Source of the DNA: Bacillota bacterium
GTDB lineage: Bacteria > Bacillota > Limnochordia > DTU087
Assembly: GCA_012735435.1 (NCBI GenBank)
Contig: JAAYHH010000086.1
Location: forward strand, 1-48,262
DNA: 48,262 nucleotides
Direction of reading: 5' to 3'
Shown here: in pieces, positions 42,485 through 48,262 of the stretch
How the letters are laid out: each line of letters begins with the position of its first letter
Position numbering within the stretch: position 1 is the first letter of the stretch
The notes under the pieces: model-generated
Told to the model about the DNA's origin: nothing
What the model saw: the letters and a program-made list of their open reading frames with translations, nothing else
Database searches by the model: none
Made by a program: the position numbers and the translations under genes

Positions 42485-43954
42485 TTACACTTCGCCTATC
42501 GATTGGCCAATAAGCCGGCTGTTCTTGTGTCTCAGATAGCGGTCAATGGCCTGAGCGGCTTTCTTTCCGCCTCCCATAGCCTTGATTACCGTAGCACCGC
42601 CAGTAATTATATCTCCGGCGGCAAAAACGCCTTCCCTAGTAGTCATAAAGGTCTCGGGGGCCACCTTGAGCACTCCGTGCAAGCCGGTTTCCAGACCCGG
42701 CGTGGTCCTGGAAATGATCGGATTAGGACCTTGGCCAATGGCCACAATGACCGAGTCGGCAGGCAGCCAATGCTCGGAACCAGCTATCGGCTTTACGCCC
42801 TGGCGTCCATTTTCGGTGGGCTCGCCGAGCTCCATATTTACGCACTGTATTGCTTCTACCCAGCCCTGCTCATCCCCTCTAATCGCTATGGGGCTGGCAA
42901 GAAATCGAAACTCAACCCCTTCCTCTTCTGCATGGAGGACTTCTTCCCGCCTTGCCGGCAAGTTTTCCCTGGATCGACGGTACACTACCATTACTTCACT
43001 GCCCAGGCGAACAGCGGTGCGGGCAGCATCCATGGCGGTATTGCCACCTCCGATTACCACGACACGCTTGCCCAAATAAAGAGGAGTATCCACCTGGGGA
43101 TACAAGTAGGCTTTCATCAGGTTGACCCGAGTGAGGAACTCATTGGCGGTATAGACGCCGTTCAGATCTTCGCCCGGTATGCCCAGCAGGTTGGGCAGAC
43201 CCGCCCCTGTCCCCAAGAATACTGCCTGAAATCCCTGGGCAAATAGGTCATCGACGGTCAGGGTACTGCCAATCAAGACATTGGTTCTAAGCTCCACTCC
43301 CTGCCGCTCCAGCTCTTTGAACTCATGGGCTAGAATGTCTTTTGGCAGCCTAAACTCCGGGATTCCGTAAGCCAGTACCCCTCCCGGTGTGTGGAGTGCT
43401 TCAAAGATGGTCACCCCGTAACCGAGACGGTTTAGTTCGGCGGCAGCAGTTAAGCCCGCGGGACCTGAGCCCACCACTGCTACTTTCCCCTTTTTCTTTC
43501 CATTAACGCTAACCGGCTTGCTGGCGGCATCTTCACGGTTTTCCCTTTCCCAGTCGGCGGCAAAACGCTCAAGATTGCCTATGGCCACAGGCTGTCCTTT
43601 TCTTCCTAAGACGCAGAGACTTTCACACTGCACTTCCTGGGGACAAACCCGACCGCAGACGGCAGGCAAGGTATTGTCTTGGCGAATAACGGCGGCAGCA
43701 CCGGCAAAATCTCCCTCAGCTACTAGCCGCACAAATCCTGGAATATCAATGCCGACTGGACAACCCTTTGTACAGGGTCGATGGCGGCACTGCAGGCATC
43801 GAGATGCCTCCCGGCGGGCAGTCTCCGGAGAGTATCCCAAGCTAACTTCTCGGAAGTTCTTAACTCTCTCCTCAGGAGGCTGGGTCGGCATCGGCGCTCT
43901 CTCAGTACCTTTGCTGCCAGCAGCATGCTTGCTAAAAATGTCTACTTGTGACAC
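42485..43954 (-). CDS. nfnB: NfnB-like large subunit of NADH-dependent ferredoxin:NADP+ oxidoreductase (GltD family)
   Basis: 489 residues. N-terminal Fer4-type domain with two [4Fe-4S] cysteine sets (C53, C56, C61, C65 and C100, C104, C110, C114), then an FAD Rossmann motif GSGPAG (162-167) and a second nucleotide site VIGGGNTAMD. The ending FAAGDIITGGATVIKAMGGGKKAA is standard for this family. Alone it could be called glutamate synthase small subunit (GltD/GltA), but the adjacent NfnA and the absence of a GltB gene favour the bifurcating transhydrogenase that couples NADPH to NADH and reduced ferredoxin. The start is GTG at 43954, overlapping the nfnA end by 13 bases, with GGAGGGG 11 bases upstream. 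Confidence 0.88.
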   Translation of the reverse strand: MSQVDIFSKHAAGSKGTERAPMPTQPPEERVKNFREVSLGYSPETARREASRCLQCRHRPCTKGCPVGIDIPGFVRLVAEGDFAGAAAVIRQDNTLPAVCGRVCPQEVQCESLCVLGRKGQPVAIGNLERFAADWERENREDAASKPVSVNGKKKGKVAVVGSGPAGLTAAAELNRLGYGVTIFEALHTPGGVLAYGIPEFRLPKDILAHEFKELERQGVELRTNVLIGSTLTVDDLFAQGFQAVFLGTGAGLPNLLGIPGEDLNGVYTANEFLTRVNLMKAYLYPQVDTPLYLGKRVVVIGGGNTAMDAARTAVRLGSEVMVVYRRSRENLPARREEVLHAEEEGVEFRFLASPIAIRGDEQGWVEAIQCVNMELGEPTENGRQGVKPIAGSEHWLPADSVIVAIGQGPNPIISRTTPGLETGLHGVLKVAPETFMTTREGVFAAGDIITGGATVIKAMGGGKKAAQAIDRYLRHKNSRLIGQSIGEV

Positions 43955-44793
43955 TGGCCATCACACCCCTCCCCCATGTTCTCGGTTGAATTACAGCTGG
44001 TTCCTGATCTTTCATATAACTGCGACCTGCGGAGAAGAGATGAAAAATCAACCTGATGGGCGTCGAATTCCGGTCCATCGATACAGCAAAATTTCACTTC
44101 ATCACCAACCCGCACCCGACAAGCACCGCACATGCCGGTTCCATCCACCATAATTGGGTTGAGGCTGACAATTGTCTTGATGTCATGACGCTTTGTTAGC
44201 TCGGCAACTGCCTGCATCATGGGAATCGGACCAACGGCTATTACCTGATCAAGGTGGATGCCGTCATCGATGAGCTGCCGCAAAAGATCAGTCACAAATC
44301 CTTTATAGCCGTAACTGCCATCATCGGTAGCGACAAGGACCCGCTCACTGATGGCTGCCAATTCCTCCTGGTAAAAGAGATGATCTCGGCTGCGGGCTCC
44401 TATCAGCGTTAGGACCCGATTACCAACTTCTTGGTGCCGCCGGGCCTCGGGGTAGATGATAGCCGTTCCCACTCCGCCGGCTATGCACGCTACTGTCCCC
44501 ACCTGCTCGATGACCGCTGGTTTTCCTAGGGGACCCAACAAGTCCAGTATATGATCCCCTGCATTCATTTCAGCCAGCTGTTGAGTTGTATGGCCAACGG
44601 CTTGAACTATCAAAGTAATGGTTCCGGCATCCCGATCCCAATCGGAGATGCTGATAGGGATTCGCTCTCCCTGTTCGTGCAGCCGCAGAACAACGAACTG
44701 TCCAGGCTGCGCCTTTTTGGCTACATCTGATGCCGCAATTACGTATTTCCATACGTTGTGGGCTACAGCTTCTTTCTCTAAAATCTTGAACAC
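43942..44793 (-). CDS. nfnA: NfnA-like small subunit (ferredoxin-NADP reductase fold)
   Basis: 283 residues. A ferredoxin-NADP-reductase-type flavoprotein: the FAD site includes RIPISISDWD, the NAD site is CIAGGVGTAIIYPEAR, and the C-terminal [2Fe-2S] site has C222 and C225 (GMCGACRV) with C236/C237 (FCCIDGPEFDAHQVD). An aspartate ligand is reported for Nfn clusters; D217 just before the first cysteine is the candidate. Also annotated in databases as sulfide dehydrogenase beta subunit. The start is GTG at 44793 with GGGAGG eight bases upstream. First gene of nfnA-nfnB-folD-RACo-corrinoid protein, with an extended -10 promoter about 110 bases upstream. Confidence 0.9.
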   Translation of the reverse strand: MFKILEKEAVAHNVWKYVIAASDVAKKAQPGQFVVLRLHEQGERIPISISDWDRDAGTITLIVQAVGHTTQQLAEMNAGDHILDLLGPLGKPAVIEQVGTVACIAGGVGTAIIYPEARRHQEVGNRVLTLIGARSRDHLFYQEELAAISERVLVATDDGSYGYKGFVTDLLRQLIDDGIHLDQVIAVGPIPMMQAVAELTKRHDIKTIVSLNPIMVDGTGMCGACRVRVGDEVKFCCIDGPEFDAHQVDFSSLLRRSQLYERSGTSCNSTENMGEGCDGQCHK

Positions 44794-44900
44794 ACAACGT
44801 TCCTCCCAGTCCTCTTTCCATTGTCAATAGCTATTCTAAGTTGGTTAGTTTTTACCTGCAATAAGGGAAAGGCCTGTAGAAGGGGTAAGGCGATAATTAC

Positions 44901-44909
44901 AGTATACCA
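44901..44909 (-). promoter_or_regulatory. Extended -10 promoter for the nfnA operon
   Basis: TGGTATACT on the minus strand (TG-n-TATACT) is a good extended -10 element; the -35 position (44929-44924) is poor. It is about 110 bases upstream of nfnA and after the terminator of the gene beyond it. Confidence 0.5.
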
Positions 44910-44942
44910 TTTCAGATACTGTGTGGGTATTCTCGTGGGGAA

Positions 44943-44971
44943 GCAGAAAAGCGGGGGATAGTCCCCCGCTT
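44943..44971 (-). terminator. Intrinsic terminator after the TIM-barrel epimerase gene
   Basis: AAGCGGGGGA-CTA-TCCCCCGCTT, a perfect 10-bp stem with a three-base loop, then TTCTGCTT, about 55 bases after the stop. Confidence 0.85.
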
Positions 44972-45025
44972 CCTTGCGACTAAAGCTAATAGACTAAGCT
45001 ATACTGCTGTCAGCCAAAGGGAATC

Positions 45026-46000
45026 TTAGTCAGTCCACCATGCCTCTGCCAGCTGCTCCTCGAGAATTACTTCTTTGAGGAACTCAACGGCTTTGGAGAA
45101 GCCTTCCTCGATGGAGGCCAAAGCATCTTCATGCTCAATGCTGAGTACATAATCGTATCCTACCAGCCTGAGGGCGCTGACGATGTCTTTCCATACCTGA
45201 TATCCATGACCGTATCCCACCGACCTAAACAGCCAGGAGCGCTTGGACAGCTCTGTGTATGGGATAATATCGAGGTTGCCGTTTACAGGACTGTTCCAGG
45301 CGTCGATGGCGGTGTCCTTGGCGTGGAAATGGAATATGGCATCTTTTTCACCTAGGTAGCGGATGGCCTTAACTGGATCGATGCCCTGCCAGAACAGATG
45401 GCTGGGGTCAAAGTTGGCGCCGATGCTTGGACCCACAGCTTCCCGCAATTTGAGCAGGGTGTACGGGTTGTATACCATGAAGCCTGGATGCATCTCGAAG
45501 GCGATCTTGGTTACTCCGTGGTCAGCGGCAAACTTACTCTCCCGCTCCCAGTAGGGAATCAGTTTCTCTTCCCACTGCCACTCCAAGATCCTGAGAAAAT
45601 CTGTAGGCCAGGCACAGGTGACCCAGTTGGGATACTTGGCATCCTCGTGATCTCCCGGACAACCAGAGAAACAAGCTATGATCTCTATACCCAGCTTCTC
45701 CGCCAGGAGAACAGCATTCCGCCAGTCCTTGTGGAACTGCTCGGCGAGTTCCTTCTGAGGATGCAGGGGATTCCCGTGAACACTTAAGCAGCTGATGAAC
45801 ATGCCCCGATCATCTAGAGCCTTCTTCCAATCATTTAACTTCTTCTCATCGGCAAGTAGTTCTTCAGGATCGCAGTGAGCCTTGCCCGGAAATCCGCCGC
45901 AGCCAATTTCAACCGCGTTCAGCCCATAGCCCTTGATCTTGTCTAACGCTTCGGGCAAAGGCAGCTGTCCAAACAAAACAGTAAAGACGCCAATCTGCAT
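45026..46000 (-). CDS. Xylose-isomerase-like TIM-barrel sugar epimerase/isomerase
   Basis: 324 residues, AP_endonuc_2/IolE-type TIM barrel. Metal-ligand residues are in the expected order: E169 (IAFEMHPGF), D198 (ANFDPSHLFWQ), H226 (FHFHAKD) and E289 (LSIEHEDA). These enzymes epimerise or isomerise keto sugars, inositol derivatives or hydroxypyruvate; the substrate cannot be told. The C-terminus ends AEAWWTD. The ATG start has GGGAGG seven bases upstream. It stands alone between a tRNA terminator and its own terminator. It could be a scattered partner of the sugar importer at 17.7-21.4 kb. Confidence 0.85.
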   Translation of the reverse strand: MQIGVFTVLFGQLPLPEALDKIKGYGLNAVEIGCGGFPGKAHCDPEELLADEKKLNDWKKALDDRGMFISCLSVHGNPLHPQKELAEQFHKDWRNAVLLAEKLGIEIIACFSGCPGDHEDAKYPNWVTCAWPTDFLRILEWQWEEKLIPYWERESKFAADHGVTKIAFEMHPGFMVYNPYTLLKLREAVGPSIGANFDPSHLFWQGIDPVKAIRYLGEKDAIFHFHAKDTAIDAWNSPVNGNLDIIPYTELSKRSWLFRSVGYGHGYQVWKDIVSALRLVGYDYVLSIEHEDALASIEEGFSKAVEFLKEVILEEQLAEAWWTD

Positions 46001-46187
46001 ACCATGACCTCCCTTTCATTTTCCCCAGCAGCCAGCCCACTGGGCCCTAGTCTATCCTAGACCAATGATGGGCAATATCATTCTGGTTACATGTTTCGTC
46101 GGACGGGCAGTTATTCCTCCCGAATTTTTTCCAGTGCGGGACCTTTCCAGATTAACTATGACTTTCGCACAAAACAAAAAGCCAAAC

Positions 46188-46215
46188 AAAAAAGCCACCG
46201 GTTGAACCGATGGCT
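46188..46215 (-). terminator. Intrinsic terminator after tRNA-Arg
   Basis: AGCCATCGG and CCGGTGGCT pair (one G-T) around a five-base loop, followed by TTTTTTGTTTGG and a further TTTTT, starting six bases after the tRNA CCA end. Confidence 0.88.
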
Positions 46216-46220
46216 TGACT

Positions 46221-46296
46221 TGGTGCGCCTAGCAGGAATCGAACCTGCGCTCCCGGCTCCGGAGGCCGGTGCTCTCATCCGCTGAGCTATAGGCGC
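46221..46296 (-). tRNA. tRNA-Arg (anticodon CCG)
   Basis: 76 bases including an encoded CCA. Acceptor stem GCGCCTA/TAGGCGC is fully paired with discriminator A. The D arm carries AGCTCAGCGGATGAGAGC, the anticodon stem CCGGC/GCCGG encloses CTCCGGA (anticodon CCG, reading CGG), and the T arm is GCAGGTTCGAATCCTGC. It has its own promoter and terminator. The rest of the 376-base gap between the epimerase and chemoreceptor genes, about 46001-46187, holds no gene I can support. Confidence 0.97.
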
Positions 46297-46317
46297 TTGT
46301 GTTGTCGCTGCTTTGTT

Positions 46318-46346
46318 ATTATAGCAAAAGGTCTGAGGGATTTCAA
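46318..46346 (-). promoter_or_regulatory. Promoter for tRNA-Arg
   Basis: TTGAAA (46346-46341), 17 bases, perfect TATAAT (46323-46318) on the minus strand, 21 bases before the mature tRNA 5' end. This is the strongest sigma-A promoter in the window. Confidence 0.85.
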
Positions 46347-46376
46347 TACCTTATTTTTGAAATGCCCCCTAGCTCA

Positions 46377-48242
46377 TCAAGACTCCAGCCTAAACTGCCC
46401 GACCAGTATTTTCAGTCTATCGCTCACCTGGGTCAAGTTCTGGGCAGATGCAGCCACCTCTGATATGGAGGCTGCTTGTTCCTCCGAGGCAGTGGCTATC
46501 TCGTGGCCGCCGCTGTTAATCTGCTCGATGCCTGACGAAATCTCTTCCATGCGGCTTACCACGGCCGTCACTGCTTCCAAAATGCTGCGCAAGACTTGAC
46601 CGCTCTTGTCGACACTACTCAATACCTCATCAGCCTGTCGGGCTCCTCTCTCCATCCCGCTGACAGCTGCTGCCACGCCTTCCTGAACCCGTTCTACCAA
46701 CGCCTTTATTTCCGCTGCTGCCTCAGAAGATTGTTCAGCAAGTTTTCCTACCTCCTCAGCAACAACAGCAAATCCCCTGCCGTTTTCTCCTGCCCGGGCA
46801 GCCTCAATGGAAGCATTTAATGCCAGCAGGTTTGTCTGGTCTGCAATGGCGGTAATAGCTTCTACAATGCTGCCGATCTCCTCAGAGAGTAGACCTAAAC
46901 CCGATATCTCACCGGCCAGCTGCTTTATAGTCTCACCCAACTCGCCTATTTGTCTTACAATATCCCTAACTGTATCCTCTCCCGATGAGGCCCTTGCCGC
47001 TACCTCTCGAACATCCTTGCCCACTGACTGGACATTGGCATTCATGGCTTCTAGGGTGGAGGAGAATTGATTAGTGGTACCGGCCACTTCCTCAACTGAA
47101 GCAGTAACTTCCTCGGCAGCAGCGGCCATTTGTCCACTGGTATTTGCCAGTGCATTGGTAGTCCCAGCAACCAGTGTCATTGCTTCCCGCATGCTGGCGA
47201 TTGTTCTGTTGAGTGCTCCAGCAACTACTCCGATTTCGTCTTGCAGCTTAACATATACATTCTTCGTCAGGTCCCCGTCGGCCAGGGCTTCTATCACTTC
47301 CTTAATTTTTACGAGGGGGTCGGCAATCCGCCTGCCGAGAAAAATCGCCGCTATAATACCGGCGGCTAAAAAGGCTAGTGAAATCCCGACAAGGAAATTC
47401 CTCAACCGAACCATGTTGGCTAAGACGTCGGCCTCCATGGCACCTACGGCGATGGTCCAGCCGGTAGAGGGAACCGGTGCTAATCCAACTATTCTTGCTG
47501 CCCCATCATCGAGGGTATACCTGACTACACCATTCCTGCCTAGACCAAAGGCCCGGATAGCCCTACCTGCGTTTACAAAGGGACCGGTATCGGTAAATAT
47601 GGTGACCTGGTTCATAACCAACTGCCGATTAGGGTAAGCATACAAAGTGCCGTCGGCACCGATTATGTAGGCATAACCTTTAGCGCCGAAACCTAACTCG
47701 TCGGTGATATCACTCAGAGCTTCGGCATTTCTCCGGCCGATCAATGCCCCGATAATCCGACCGTTGTCTGTAATAGGGACAGCATACATCAGAACTGCCG
47801 TACCTGAGACGCGACTGACAAGCACATCGGACACCGTGGCCCGCCCATTAAGAGCGCTGATTATATAATCCCGGTCAGCCAAGTTTGCACTAGAACCGTC
47901 ACTGTACCTGGCCACGCCATTCCGATCAACTGCTGCCAATACCTCAAACGCGGACAACCGCTGAGCTTCGGACTCGATCACCGCCCGCTGCAGCTCCCAG
48001 TCCATGCTCTTGATTTCAGGTCTGGCGGCTATTCCTTCCAGAGCCGTTAGATGGGTCTCAAATCGGCTCTCCAGATACTCAGCAGCTTTCTGAGCCTGCA
48101 TTTTCAGTGCTATCTCAACTTCTTCTACTACCGCTGACGAACTGTAATTGACTGCTAAGAAGCCCAATCCTATACACACGAAGAAGAGCAAAACACCGGT
48201 ATAGACTGCTATTTTCGCCGCTAGACTTCTCTGATAAAACAC
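46377..48242 (-). CDS. Methyl-accepting chemotaxis protein with dCache sensor and HAMP
   Basis: 621 residues. Membrane helix 1 (about 10-31), a large extracellular double-Cache domain (about 38-275; [20 protein letters not shown] and [13 protein letters not shown] are typical), helix 2 (about 282-302), HAMP (about 303-356), then the methylation and signalling coiled coil with tip [20 protein letters not shown] and [19 protein letters not shown] (466-506). It should sense a small extracellular ligand, commonly an amino or carboxylic acid, and signal to CheA/CheW. The start is GTG at 48242 with GGGGGAG five bases upstream; only 20 further bases are in the window. No che genes are nearby. Confidence 0.94.
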   Translation of the reverse strand: MFYQRSLAAKIAVYTGVLLFFVCIGLGFLAVNYSSSAVVEEVEIALKMQAQKAAEYLESRFETHLTALEGIAARPEIKSMDWELQRAVIESEAQRLSAFEVLAAVDRNGVARYSDGSSANLADRDYIISALNGRATVSDVLVSRVSGTAVLMYAVPITDNGRIIGALIGRRNAEALSDITDELGFGAKGYAYIIGADGTLYAYPNRQLVMNQVTIFTDTGPFVNAGRAIRAFGLGRNGVVRYTLDDGAARIVGLAPVPSTGWTIAVGAMEADVLANMVRLRNFLVGISLAFLAAGIIAAIFLGRRIADPLVKIKEVIEALADGDLTKNVYVKLQDEIGVVAGALNRTIASMREAMTLVAGTTNALANTSGQMAAAAEEVTASVEEVAGTTNQFSSTLEAMNANVQSVGKDVREVAARASSGEDTVRDIVRQIGELGETIKQLAGEISGLGLLSEEIGSIVEAITAIADQTNLLALNASIEAARAGENGRGFAVVAEEVGKLAEQSSEAAAEIKALVERVQEGVAAAVSGMERGARQADEVLSSVDKSGQVLRSILEAVTAVVSRMEEISSGIEQINSGGHEIATASEEQAASISEVAASAQNLTQVSDRLKILVGQFRLES

Positions 48243-48262
48243 ACCAGCTCCCCCTTCCCGCC

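Noticed and set aside
46091-46285. Plus-strand 64-codon frame across the tRNA
   Set aside because: It reads antisense through the tRNA-Arg gene and its terminator.

Overview
This looks like a stretch of core chromosome from an anaerobic, endospore-forming member of the Bacillota (Firmicutes), probably a deep clostridial or Limnochordia-type lineage. Evidence for this: strong AGGAGG ribosome sites with frequent GTG and TTG starts; a SpoIID-type sporulation lytic enzyme; a glutamine-rich protein resembling gamma-type small acid-soluble spore proteins; the redox repressor Rex; single-chain glycyl-tRNA synthetase; a rho-rpmE neighbourhood; and a run of folate, corrinoid and flavin electron-bifurcation genes typical of strict anaerobes. 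I see no transposase, integrase, phage gene or CRISPR array. The genus cannot be named from the sequence alone.

Layout. 1-15,700 is nearly all on the minus strand and is housekeeping: rpmE (partial), a LysM/M23 endopeptidase, rho, class II aldolase, a multi-zinc-ribbon protein, a bifunctional-nuclease family protein, pyrG with a possible attenuator leader, a DUF624 membrane protein, argS, speE, a SpoIID-SPOR-propeller fusion, ndk and fhs. At 15,957-17,069 there is a plus-strand chemoreceptor with no sensor domain. A 613-base convergent gap behind it carries an unusual degenerate repeat array. 17,683-21,363 is a ribose-type ABC importer (transcription order ATPase, permease, binding protein), followed by rex, glyS, a plus-strand fucose-isomerase-like enzyme, rlmH, htrA and a phosphohexomutase.

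28,954-32,700 is a vitamin B12 uptake operon: cobalamin riboswitch, terminator, btuF, btuD, cobO, btuC. Next are endonuclease IV, the Gln-rich spore-protein-like gene and a membrane protein ending in what looks like an internally shortened solute-binding module, both on the plus strand. 35,548-38,735 is an acyl-CoA dehydrogenase-EtfB-EtfA operon in which EtfA carries an N-terminal two-cluster ferredoxin. 38,901-44,793 reads as one operon, nfnA-nfnB-folD-RACo-corrinoid protein, with an extended -10 promoter in front and a terminator behind. The window closes with a TIM-barrel sugar epimerase/isomerase, tRNA-Arg(CCG) with its own promoter and terminator, and a second, dCache-type chemoreceptor.

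How it fits together. B12 import and adenosylation (btuFDC, cobO), a corrinoid protein with its reductive activator, FolD, Fhs and the NfnAB transhydrogenase form a C1/methyl-transfer economy. The substrate-specific methyltransferase is not in the window. The ferredoxin-bearing Etf with its acyl-CoA dehydrogenase adds a second flavin-based electron-transfer module, and Rex is a plausible NADH/NAD sensor for such a metabolism. Several transcripts end in clear intrinsic hairpins, and many gene starts were moved from the longest frame to an internal codon with a well-placed ribosome site.
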